Of a stretch of 64,000 bases of DNA, positions 9,913 through 17,285 are shown in pieces. Position 1 is the stretch's first letter; every line of letters starts with the position of its first letter. The notes under the pieces were generated by a model. That model was not told the origin of the DNA and ran no database searches. It saw only the letters and a program-made list of their open reading frames with translations. The stretch spans positions 1 through 64,000 of the forward strand of contig CAZIJQ010000001.1 in assembly GCA_964539785.1 (NCBI GenBank), written 5' to 3'. This stretch comes from JABMPO01 sp964539785. GTDB lineage: Bacteria > Fidelibacterota > Marinisomatia > Marinisomatales > TCS56. Both the position numbers and the translations under genes were made by a program.

Positions 9913-9927
9913 TGGTGCGATATTTGT
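9913..9927 (+). promoter_or_regulatory. Candidate sigma54 (-24/-12) promoter
   Basis: TGGTGCG, four bases, TTGT resembles the sigma54 consensus TGGCACG-N4-TTGC. The -24 GG and the G of the -12 element are at the right spacing; the final C is T. It lies 30 bp before the lipoprotein ATG at 9958, directly after an NtrC-type activator gene. By sequence alone this is suggestive only. Confidence 0.35.
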
Positions 9928-9957
9928 GTAATATTGGTATGAAAATATGAGTGAATC

Positions 9958-10983
9958 ATGAAAAATCTATTTAAAATAACAATAATAAGTTTATCGGCAA
10001 TTCTTTTGCAGAGTTGTTATACCCAATTTGCAGCAACTCAGGTCATGCAAGTAGAAACGCATCCCAATAATTACACTTACAAAGAAACCAGAATCAGTCA
10101 GCCCACTGATTTGGATTCTGCAAATATCAGCACAACTGACAGTATTGTAATTGTTAAAGAATATTATTATTGGGCCTATGAGCCGTTTATCGAAATGGAC
10201 CCTTATTATGATTTAACGATTAATTATTATCCCCGACCATATCGCTGGAACCGATATTATTACGATCCATTCTGGAGTTATAATTATTACGACTGGTGTT
10301 ACTACGAACCTTACCCCTGGGATTACCGCTGGAATTATCATTATTATGGTTATAATTATAGCCACTGGAATAACCGACGCTACCACAACTACTATAATAA
10401 TTGGAATTGGTACGCCAATGATGGCGACCCCCCGCGTAAAAAACGTGATTGGGACCGGCGGGGTACTAATCGGGACAATGCCCCGATTGTCCGCAACGGT
10501 TCACCGGAATATGTCGTGTCCGGAATTACGCCAGCAACGAATCAGACTGCCACAGTGTATTCCGGTCAAAATAATTCCAGAAATGTAAAGCGTAGCGTAA
10601 AATTGGAACAAAAAGATATAACCAATCCTGCGCGTGAAGTAGTACGAGATTCGGGAAAACAAAAAACAGGTCATGAGAAAAAGAGTAAAAAACCACAGTC
10701 AATTTCTAATAATGAATTAATCCAGTTGATTGCTACAAAGATTTCAAAAACCGATAAATCAAACAATGGTAAATCGATTACACGAGATCGAAATACAAAG
10801 CATAAAGCTGAGAAATCAAATCAGTCAAAAAGTAATAATAGAAGCTCAAAATCATCAAAATCCGGTTCTGTTTCCAGCAATCGTAAATCATCTAGCAGCA
10901 AGGCCTCTAAATCCTCAAAATCAAACAGTAATCGTTCACGTAGTTCAAATAAAAAATCGAAATCCAGTAGTCGTTCACGATGA
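9958..10983 (+). CDS. Tyr/Trp-rich lipoprotein with basic Ser/Lys/Arg tail
   Basis: Not a family I recognise. A lipoprotein signal ends in LLQSC (lipidated Cys20). Residues about 60-160 are extraordinarily rich in Tyr, Trp, Asn and Pro, with runs of YY and NYY. Residues about 230-341 are low complexity, dominated by Ser, Lys, Arg and Asn, giving a strongly basic tail. The aromatic middle could pack on carbohydrate or self-assemble, and the basic tail could bind polyanions such as LPS, exopolysaccharide or DNA; these are guesses. The stop overlaps the longer possible start of the barrel gene that follows, so the two are likely co-transcribed. Confidence 0.7.
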   Translation: MKNLFKITIISLSAILLQSCYTQFAATQVMQVETHPNNYTYKETRISQPTDLDSANISTTDSIVIVKEYYYWAYEPFIEMDPYYDLTINYYPRPYRWNRYYYDPFWSYNYYDWCYYEPYPWDYRWNYHYYGYNYSHWNNRRYHNYYNNWNWYANDGDPPRKKRDWDRRGTNRDNAPIVRNGSPEYVVSGITPATNQTATVYSGQNNSRNVKRSVKLEQKDITNPAREVVRDSGKQKTGHEKKSKKPQSISNNELIQLIATKISKTDKSNNGKSITRDRNTKHKAEKSNQSKSNNRSSKSSKSGSVSSNRKSSSSKASKSSKSNSNRSRSSNKKSKSSSRSR

Positions 10984-11012
10984 AAGGTTGTATTAATCAA
11001 GCAGGTGAAATC

Positions 11013-12386
11013 ATGAAAAAAAGCATATTGATAGCAGTACTAATCATTCTGATGGCCTATAATACAGTTCAGGCCCAGGAAGCTTATGACGCCATCCATT
11101 TGCTTGATCGCGAGTGGGGGATTGGTACACGAGCTCTGGCGATGGGAGGAGCGTATACGGCGCTGGCTGATGATTATTCGGCAATATACTGGAATCCCGC
11201 TGGATTGGGATATATCACCGATAGCCAAATATCGATCGAGATATCGCAACTTGGTATGAATAATAAGGCTACTTATCTTGGCAGCTTGAACCAGGACAAT
11301 CAATCGTTCACGAATCTGAAATCATTGGGATTTGCCTACCCAATTCCTACTATACGCGGCAGCGCAGTTATTGCCGTGGGGTTCAACAGGATATCAGATT
11401 ATTCCAGCAATTTGTTATTTACCGGCTACAGCACCCAGACCAACAACTTGAGTTTTGAAATAACAACTGACGATGAAACCGCTGAATACCTGTTTGATAC
11501 AAGTGTTCAGCGAATGGAACAGGTTGATAATAGCGGCGGATTAAACCAATGGAGTCTTGGTGGCGCATTTGCTGTTTCCCCGAATTTACTCCTTGGCGCA
11601 ACTTTTTCCGTCATTGGCGGTGGCGAAAATTATATTCAGCAATTCCAACAGGAAGATGTAAACAATCTGTACAATCAATATCCTGCTGACTTTGACAGCT
11701 ACACGGTTAATCGATATCTTGAAACGGAAGTTAGCGGTATTGATTTGACATTCGGTGCCAATCTACAATTAGCCCGTTGGATTCGAATCGGCGGATTAAT
11801 ATCCCTGCCATCGCGACTTACGGTTAGTGAAACCCATTCTTATGACGATAAACTTGTCTTTGATGATAATTTTGTTGATGAAACCGAGGATGCCGGCAGT
11901 TGGGAATACGTAGTTGTAAAGCCATTTGATTTTAACGGTGGTGCTGTTTTCACGACACGCTATCTAACACTAACTGCATCTGCTCGCTATAAGGATTGGT
12001 CGCAGGTTGAATTTGATGTTACTCCAAGTCAAATGGATGAAGTCGATCACCGTGAATACCTGCTTGAAAATGGAAATCTGAAACGTGAATATGCCGCCAC
12101 CACCGAATATCATCTTGGTGGTGAATTGCGTCTTCCTTTGATAAATACGTTATTGCGTGGAGGTTATGCTTACTACCCGGATCCACTTATTTCGGCTGGC
12201 ACAGATCGAGACCGATTAATTTATAGTACCGGTGTCAGTTTTGAAATAGACCAGAATATTAGCTTTGATATAACTTATTTACAGGGTAATTGGAATCATT
12301 ACAGTTATAGCGATTTAACACCGGCTGGGACTTTGGAAGAAATAACGATTCAACAGTTGATGGTTGGGTTGTCTTCAAGATTTTAA
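11013..12386 (+). CDS. PorV/PorQ-like outer-membrane beta-barrel
   Basis: An outer-membrane protein of the OmpP1/FadL superfamily. After a clear signal peptide (cleaved after VQAQ), the mature N-terminus has GTRALAMGGAYTALADDYSA followed by WNPAGL. This signature is shared by FadL transporters and by PorV/PorQ proteins of T9SS. Amphipathic strands follow, and the chain ends in Phe as barrels usually do. ATG 11013 is chosen because it begins the signal peptide and follows a GGTGA-type ribosome site; an upstream ATG (10980) would add 11 unhelpful residues. Given the T9SS cargo elsewhere in the window a PorV-like role is attractive, but a transport role is equally possible. Confidence 0.8.
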   Translation: MKKSILIAVLIILMAYNTVQAQEAYDAIHLLDREWGIGTRALAMGGAYTALADDYSAIYWNPAGLGYITDSQISIEISQLGMNNKATYLGSLNQDNQSFTNLKSLGFAYPIPTIRGSAVIAVGFNRISDYSSNLLFTGYSTQTNNLSFEITTDDETAEYLFDTSVQRMEQVDNSGGLNQWSLGGAFAVSPNLLLGATFSVIGGGENYIQQFQQEDVNNLYNQYPADFDSYTVNRYLETEVSGIDLTFGANLQLARWIRIGGLISLPSRLTVSETHSYDDKLVFDDNFVDETEDAGSWEYVVVKPFDFNGGAVFTTRYLTLTASARYKDWSQVEFDVTPSQMDEVDHREYLLENGNLKREYAATTEYHLGGELRLPLINTLLRGGYAYYPDPLISAGTDRDRLIYSTGVSFEIDQNISFDITYLQGNWNHYSYSDLTPAGTLEEITIQQLMVGLSSRF

Positions 12387-12462
12387 ATTCTCCCTGATAT
12401 AATATTAATTATACTGATTTACTCATTTATTGAATGGTAGCAGGATTGTTACATTTCCGGCC

Positions 12463-13764
12463 ATGAATCTTGTCGAACAGATCTATTCTGAAATCTTGTC
12501 AAATCGGCGAAAGGATCAGGAGCGTCTGGTCGGAATTGAGGTAGAGTGCCTGATTTATGATCATGAGATGAGACGAATTCCGGTAAATCCCGGGAGCAAA
12601 TATTCGGCAACCGATTTGTTATCGTCTTTAAGTACCTGGCAAAGTGATAACCGGAAATGTATTCATTATTCCATCGAGCCCGGCGGCCAGGTTGAGTATG
12701 CCTCTCCGCCGATTAAATCGCTGCACCAGGCTCATGAGCAATATTTGGAACATCTGGGGCAACTATTAAATATCTGCCAGCAGGAAAACATGATTCCGCT
12801 AGATTATGCCCTGGATCCCCTTTATGCCTCATCCGAAATTGAATTGATTGCCACTGAAAAATATCAATTGATGAATAATTTATTCGCCAGGACCGGTAAA
12901 CATGGCCCCTGGATGATGCGAAACACCGCCAGCGTCCAGGTTAATATTGATGTTACTTCTCAGCGGGATGCCGAGGAAATGGCTTTTATTGCTGATTGTC
13001 TCCAACCGTTGGTGGCAATTCTGTTTGCTCACGCGCCGTTCAAGCTTGGCGAACCAGCCGGTCAGAATAATTTGAGATACCATATCTGGCATGACACCGA
13101 TCCGGATCGCTGCGGAAATCTTATAGATCACGGCATTACCAGCAATTCCGGTCTTCTTGAAAAATACATTAATTGGATTTTGAAGGTCCCAGTCATTTTC
13201 GCACAAGCAGGTCGGGATACCATTAAATATGACGGAACTATGGGAAGTTGGTTGGAATCCCGCGCAAATGATGGAATAAGTTCACCGGCAGATATTCAAC
13301 TGATGCTGCATCAGATTTTTTCCCATGTCAGATTCAAAAACGTTCTTGAGGTTCGAGGGGCAGACCGACCCCTTTGCAATCATGAATTTGCCCCGGCCGC
13401 CTTTTGGCTGGGGGTTCTCAGTAGTGGTGATATTCGTCGAAGAATGTTGGCGTTGGTCTCATCCTGGTCGATCGAAACACGGAAGCAATTAAATCAACTG
13501 GCCGGTAGTGTTGATGTTAAACAAAAGGCGCCGGATGGACGAATTGTTGAGGATTGGATTGGGGAAGTTTGCGATTTGGCGCGCACCGGATTGTTGGAAA
13601 GAGCACGGGTCCAAAGTATCGCGCCGGAAACAAAGTTTCTGGATGATTATCTGAAAATATTTTTTGATCTGGGCCCACCATCGCTTTTCCTGCAGAATAA
13701 ATATAGAAATTGTAATTTAGATTTAAAGGAATATTTAAAGACCTGTGCAATCGAAAGTGAATAA
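12463..13764 (+). CDS. GCS2-type glutamate-cysteine ligase
   Basis: Makes a gamma-glutamyl amide, classically gamma-glutamylcysteine, from glutamate, cysteine and ATP. The sequence fits the GCS2/plant-type family: GIEVECL near the N-terminus (metal and ATP binding), then YSIEPGGQVEYASPP, then RNTASVQVNID, and HEFAPAAFWLG near the C-terminus. From ATG 12463 it is 433 aa, near family size; a TTG at 12430 would add 11 residues without recognisable motifs. It overlaps the next gene by 20 bp. No glutathione synthetase gene is visible nearby, so the end product may be gamma-glutamylcysteine itself or another gamma-glutamyl compound. Confidence 0.85.
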   Translation: MNLVEQIYSEILSNRRKDQERLVGIEVECLIYDHEMRRIPVNPGSKYSATDLLSSLSTWQSDNRKCIHYSIEPGGQVEYASPPIKSLHQAHEQYLEHLGQLLNICQQENMIPLDYALDPLYASSEIELIATEKYQLMNNLFARTGKHGPWMMRNTASVQVNIDVTSQRDAEEMAFIADCLQPLVAILFAHAPFKLGEPAGQNNLRYHIWHDTDPDRCGNLIDHGITSNSGLLEKYINWILKVPVIFAQAGRDTIKYDGTMGSWLESRANDGISSPADIQLMLHQIFSHVRFKNVLEVRGADRPLCNHEFAPAAFWLGVLSSGDIRRRMLALVSSWSIETRKQLNQLAGSVDVKQKAPDGRIVEDWIGEVCDLARTGLLERARVQSIAPETKFLDDYLKIFFDLGPPSLFLQNKYRNCNLDLKEYLKTCAIESE

Positions 13765-14488
13765 ACCGCTGATCGGAATTAATCCTTATTATTTCTATTA
13801 TAATGATGATTGGTGGATGGCTACAAAACAGGATTACCTTACTGCCGTCTGGAGTAGTGGCGGTTTACCAATGACTGTGCACCACCAGCCGAAAGGCGAA
13901 ACAGTGGAAGAAATTGTCCATCGAATCGACGGCTTGGTAATGGTCGGCGGACCGGATTTTCCCAGCAACATGTATGCTGGTCGTAATCCGGAACTGCTGA
14001 GCGAAATCATTCATCCGGCACGGGAGGTTTTCGACCGGGCAATGTTCTGGGAAGCCCGGCAGCAGGGGAAGCCAATTCTGGCAATCTGTGCCGGAATGCA
14101 GCATATTAATATTATATATGGTGGTTCCCTGTATGAAGATTTACCGTCTCAGAAGGAAAATTTGAATAACCATGGGGAATTCGGTGGTGACTTCGGTACC
14201 CATATTGTCGATCTTGACATTAATAGTTGTCTGTATGATATAATGGGAGAAAAAACACCGACCGTTCGTTGTACCCACCATCAGGGAATTAGGCAGCTGG
14301 GAGAGAACTTAAATGCCGTGGCCTGGAGTGAGGATGGCTTAATCGAGGCCATCGAAGACAAGGACGAACCGCGAGCGTTTATCGCTATCCAATGGCACCC
14401 GGAATTATACCAGGAAGATCGCGCCAACCGCCAGATTTTCGAGCGGCTCATAGAAGAAGCGGTTGGCCGATCTACAATGAATGGTTAA
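13745..14488 (+). CDS. Class I amidotransferase-fold gamma-glutamyl hydrolase (peptidase C26, PuuD-like)
   Basis: Expected to hydrolyse a gamma-glutamyl bond. The catalytic triad is visible: nucleophile Cys115 in ILAICAGMQ, and His218/Glu220 in IAIQWHPE; the oxyanion region is MVGGPDF. Relatives include PuuD (gamma-glutamyl-GABA hydrolase) and folate gamma-glutamyl hydrolases. It starts at a GTG inside the 3' end of the ligase gene, so translation is probably coupled. A ligase forming and a hydrolase breaking gamma-glutamyl bonds in one operon suggests a transient protected intermediate or turnover of one compound. The substrate is not known. Confidence 0.85.
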   Translation: MQSKVNKPLIGINPYYFYYNDDWWMATKQDYLTAVWSSGGLPMTVHHQPKGETVEEIVHRIDGLVMVGGPDFPSNMYAGRNPELLSEIIHPAREVFDRAMFWEARQQGKPILAICAGMQHINIIYGGSLYEDLPSQKENLNNHGEFGGDFGTHIVDLDINSCLYDIMGEKTPTVRCTHHQGIRQLGENLNAVAWSEDGLIEAIEDKDEPRAFIAIQWHPELYQEDRANRQIFERLIEEAVGRSTMNG

Positions 14489-14531
14489 TTTAAATTTGGC
14501 GTTTAGCTGAGCACGCTTTACTAAATTATTT

Positions 14532-14565
14532 ACGGCCAGATATCCTGGAGTGCCCGGCCGTTTTT
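14532..14565 (+). terminator. Probable Rho-independent terminator
   Basis: ACGGCC (14532-14537) pairs with GGCCGT (14556-14561) around an 18-base loop, followed by a T-rich run on the plus strand. It suits the end of the ligase/hydrolase operon. The stem is short, so confidence is moderate. Confidence 0.5.
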
Positions 14566-14582
14566 CTGTTTTTCCGGTTAAA

Positions 14583-15932
14583 TTATGAGATATCGGGCAA
14601 AACCTGCAGATTTTTCTTGATCTCCTGATCACTTGGTTCAAAGTCGGTCAGATCTCCTCCCAGATAATTGTCATAGGCTGCCATATCAAAATGACCGTGG
14701 CCGCTGAGATTAAAAATAATCGTTTTGGAAACACCTTCAGCATCTGCTTTTTTCACTTCCGCGATCGTGGCAGCGATAGCATGGGAAGATTCCGGAGCCG
14801 GTATTATTCCCTCGGAGCGGGCAAACTGGATTGCCGCCCTGAAACTATCCTTCTGAGTATAGGACCGGGGAGTGATGAATCCCTGTTGGACCAGGGCGCT
14901 GATTTGAGGAGCCATTCCGTGGTAACGCAGTCCACCGGCATGAATTTTAGCAGGCATAAATGTGTGTCCCAGCGAGCTCATGGCCAGTAAAGGTGTCAAT
15001 TGTGCCGTATCACCAAAATCATAACCGAATTTACCGCGTGTCAAAGTTGGACAGGCCGTCGGCTCGGCAGCAATAAATTCGATTTCTTTGCCAGCAAATT
15101 TGTCCGGCAGGAAGGGAAATGCCAAGCCGGCAAAATTGCTACCACCACCGACGCAGCCCACAAGCACATCTGGCTTAATGCCTTCTTTTTCAAGCTGGAT
15201 TTTAACCTCCTCGCCAATAATGGTCTGGTGTAGCAAGACATGGTTAAGGACCGACCCCAGGGAATACTTGGTTTTTTCATCACCAGCTGCCACTTCCACG
15301 GCTTCGCTGATTGCAATTCCCAGGCTGCCGGGTGTATTGGGATCGCGCGCCAGGATATCTCGTCCAACCTGGGTCGTGTCACTGGGACTGGGCAGAATTC
15401 TACCACCCCAGGTTTCGATCATCGATTTCCGGAATGGTTTATTATCATAACTGACCCGAACCATGTATACCAGGCATTTTAGATCGAAATAATTACAGGC
15501 CAGACTCAGAGCGCTGCCCCATTGACCAGCTCCTGTTTCGGTCGATAACGTTTTGGTGCCTTCCAAGGCATTGTAATAAGCCTGGGGCACAGCTGTGTTG
15601 GGTTTATGGCTACCAGCGGGGCTGACAGACTCATTCTTAAAAAAGATTTTTGATTTTGTGCCCAGTAATTGTTCAAAATTATTAGCCCGCACTAATGGCG
15701 TTGGTCGCCAGACACTTAAGATATCCAGGACCGGGTCAGGGATGGGTATGTAGCGTTCGGTGCTGACCTCCTGCATGATCAACTCCATTGGAAAAAGCGG
15801 CGCCAGGTCATCCGGTCCGATTGGTTCATGCGTACCGGGGTGCAATGGTGGTAATACCGATGTAGGGATATCGGCAGTAATATTGTACCAGCTACGTGGC
15901 ATTTCCTGCTCATTCAGCAGTATTTTCTTCAT
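14583..15932 (-). CDS. trpB2: TrpB2-type tryptophan synthase beta chain
   Basis: A PLP enzyme that joins indole to a serine-derived aminoacrylate to give tryptophan. At 449 aa with a long N-terminal extension, it is the TrpB2 class rather than the ~400-aa TrpB1. The PLP lysine is Lys110 in SPAGSHKPNTA; ETGAGQWGSALSLAC and the phosphate-binding GCVGGGSNFAG are present. TrpB2 enzymes are reported to prefer O-phospho-L-serine over serine, and the gene lies 42 bp downstream of a putative serine kinase. No trpA or other trp gene is nearby, as for TrpB2a forms. A strong AGGAG precedes the ATG. Expression should follow the Trp-codon attenuator upstream of the operon. Confidence 0.94.
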   Translation of the reverse strand: MKKILLNEQEMPRSWYNITADIPTSVLPPLHPGTHEPIGPDDLAPLFPMELIMQEVSTERYIPIPDPVLDILSVWRPTPLVRANNFEQLLGTKSKIFFKNESVSPAGSHKPNTAVPQAYYNALEGTKTLSTETGAGQWGSALSLACNYFDLKCLVYMVRVSYDNKPFRKSMIETWGGRILPSPSDTTQVGRDILARDPNTPGSLGIAISEAVEVAAGDEKTKYSLGSVLNHVLLHQTIIGEEVKIQLEKEGIKPDVLVGCVGGGSNFAGLAFPFLPDKFAGKEIEFIAAEPTACPTLTRGKFGYDFGDTAQLTPLLAMSSLGHTFMPAKIHAGGLRYHGMAPQISALVQQGFITPRSYTQKDSFRAAIQFARSEGIIPAPESSHAIAATIAEVKKADAEGVSKTIIFNLSGHGHFDMAAYDNYLGGDLTDFEPSDQEIKKNLQVLPDIS

Positions 15933-15974
15933 TATCTTACTCCTTTTGGATGTTAGTGTTTCGGTGTGTTAAGC

Positions 15975-16808
15975 TTATTCATCAAATACAAAAGTGGGCT
16001 CACGATAGAAGCGAATGGATTTGGCTCTTTTACGTCCCAGTATATTATTATTGAGCCAGATATTTTTTTCCGACAGGGTATTGTCGTCTACCAGGATATC
16101 AATTGGCATATTAAAGTGGAGCGCTCTTTTTGGTAGTTGTATCCTGGTGATACCGCTGGGCATTGTTTCACTAGAAAGCGCTATTTGTACCAATTCGGAT
16201 TTTTCTATTACAGCGAAACTGAACAATGCCGAAAAATCCCGGTAATTCTTAATCAAATCATCTAAGCGATAATAACTTACACGGTCCATTCTTCCTTGGT
16301 GGAGATAAAGCCTGGTAAGGTTGTGTAATAGGGAAATATTCTTTGGCAGAGTGGCTAATCGGGGGATGGCCAGCACCGCGCCATTTTTAAAGATAACCTC
16401 TACCAGATTTGCATTATTATTGTTTAAGGAGACCTGCTCCCGGTAGGCAACACTCAGTGTATCAAGACATTGCCGTAATTGATCGCGGATTGATCCTTCG
16501 ATGGCATGTGACCAGGCAGAAACGGTAAGCAGCGGGTCATCCAGGTTGATCATTTGGACGCAGATATGCTTTATGCCCATCTGGATCAGGGCATTGGTAC
16601 GATTAGCCCCATCCAGCAGTATATACTCTCCAGCAGGTGTTTTTCCAACGATGGGAGGATTTTTCAGGAAACCGTCCTCGGTAATCTTAGTGATCAATTT
16701 TTCACTAATATTCCGGTCAGGCTGCTCATGAAATATTATGGATTCGCTGGTAACTATTTTCAGTTCTGGTAGTTGCCCGATATGTAGATTATTGGTTTTC
16801 ATATTCAT
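15975..16808 (-). CDS. SbnI/SerK-like free L-serine kinase (ParB/sulfiredoxin fold)
   Basis: Predicted to phosphorylate free L-serine to O-phospho-L-serine. The N-terminal ParB-like half has FHEQPD (Glu28) and LLDGANRTNAL (Asp66); these match in position and context the catalytic Glu20 and Asp58 of Staphylococcus SbnI, as I recall that sequence. The C-terminal half keeps the family's PSGITR...R.L...P motif and a Tyr-rich end. Length is 277 aa. The longest frame would start at GTG 16832, but that codon is inside the attenuator hairpin, so ATG 16808 (or 16802) is the real start. First gene of an operon with trpB2. Plain ParB partition function is unlikely: no DNA-binding helix-turn-helix is visible. 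Confidence 0.8.
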   Translation of the reverse strand: MNMKTNNLHIGQLPELKIVTSESIIFHEQPDRNISEKLITKITEDGFLKNPPIVGKTPAGEYILLDGANRTNALIQMGIKHICVQMINLDDPLLTVSAWSHAIEGSIRDQLRQCLDTLSVAYREQVSLNNNNANLVEVIFKNGAVLAIPRLATLPKNISLLHNLTRLYLHQGRMDRVSYYRLDDLIKNYRDFSALFSFAVIEKSELVQIALSSETMPSGITRIQLPKRALHFNMPIDILVDDNTLSEKNIWLNNNILGRKRAKSIRFYREPTFVFDE

Positions 16809-16813
16809 CTTTG

Positions 16814-16844
16814 TTAAAAAAAAGACCCGCACGAGGCGGGTCTT
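16814..16844 (-). terminator. Attenuator terminator upstream of serine kinase-trpB2
   Basis: On the minus strand AAGACCCGC (16844-16836) pairs perfectly with GCGGGTCTT (16830-16822) around a five-base loop, followed by a T-tract of eight (16823-16816, two bases shared with the stem). It is a textbook intrinsic terminator placed only 6 bp before the ATG of the first gene, so it must act in the leader, not at a gene end. Confidence 0.92.
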
Positions 16845-16969
16845 CGGAAAATTTTTGATGTGGTGTAATTAACTAACTATCGACAGACGGCCTCATGGGA
16901 ATGCATTGGAATCTGCCACCAATTAGCCTGGGAGCTGGAAAACACAGTTGTAATGATTACTTTATTCAT
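16830..16969 (-). promoter_or_regulatory. Tryptophan transcription attenuator (competing RNA helices)
   Basis: Three mutually exclusive minus-strand helices are visible. Protector 1:2: GGCAGA at 16917-16912, overlapping the second Trp codon, with TCTGTC at 16887-16882 just before the leader stop. Antiterminator 2:3: CATGAGGC (16897-16890) with GCCTCGTG (16837-16830), eight pairs including one G-U, extended by GTCT/AGAC (16888-16885 with 16843-16840). Terminator 3:4 as described separately. A ribosome stalled at the Trp codons would cover segment 1, free segment 2, form 2:3 and let transcription proceed; with ample Trp-tRNA the terminator forms. Confidence 0.85.
16877..16969 (-). CDS. Trp leader peptide (TrpL-like, 30 aa)
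   Basis: A 30-codon frame from ATG (16969-16967) to TAG (16879-16877). It has two adjacent TGG codons at residues 17-18 (context SQANWWQIP, codons at 16921-16916), the design of trp operon leader peptides. The stop codon lies about 33 bases before the terminator stem, with the antiterminator segment inside the last third of the frame. No Shine-Dalgarno sequence is visible before the ATG, which is the main weakness. An in-frame TGA two codons upstream excludes a longer version. Confidence 0.82.
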   Translation of the reverse strand: MNKVIITTVFSSSQANWWQIPMHSHEAVCR

Positions 16970-17285
16970 CGGTCAAACTTAACGGGACGCTATTCAAATG
17001 TGCAAAGCATAAATGGTAATTATATTATTATCGTTAAATAATTGCGATCGGAGAGATTTTTCACCTCAAAGCTGGTCGTGAATTATAGTCGGGATTCAGT
17101 ATCCATAAAAGTTGTTTGCCTCCGTAAATAATAGACCTGAAACTGCGAGGCCAGAGGGTGTGGTTTTATTCTCTGGTGCTAAATACAATCCATTTTATTT
17201 CGTTTTTAGTGACTTTTTCGCTGTTTATCGAGCGGGTGGTCGTTAATTTTTATTCACATTTTAGTATGTTAAAAAGGAGTTTAGA
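16970..17285. other. Divergent control region between Trp leader and frdC
   Basis: A 316-bp gap between divergent operons. It holds the candidate minus-strand -10 box and, before frdC, a strong AAAAAGGAG ribosome site (17271-17279). On the plus strand GCCTC/GAGGC (near 17119 and 17147) and CCAGAG/CTCTGG (near 17151 and 17171) form small overlapping inverted repeats that could be an operator or alternative RNA folds. I see no gene or tRNA here. Confidence 0.5.
17019..17024 (-). promoter_or_regulatory. Candidate -10 box for the Trp leader transcript
   Basis: A perfect TATAAT on the minus strand, about 50 bp before the leader ATG. The expected -35 position is poor (TCGCAA at 17 bp spacing), so this is only a candidate. 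It would give a short 5' segment before the leader peptide. Confidence 0.35.

Noticed and set aside
16809..16832. GTG start of the serine kinase at 16832
   Set aside because: The codon is inside the terminator hairpin and T-tract; ATG 16808 or 16802 begins after it.
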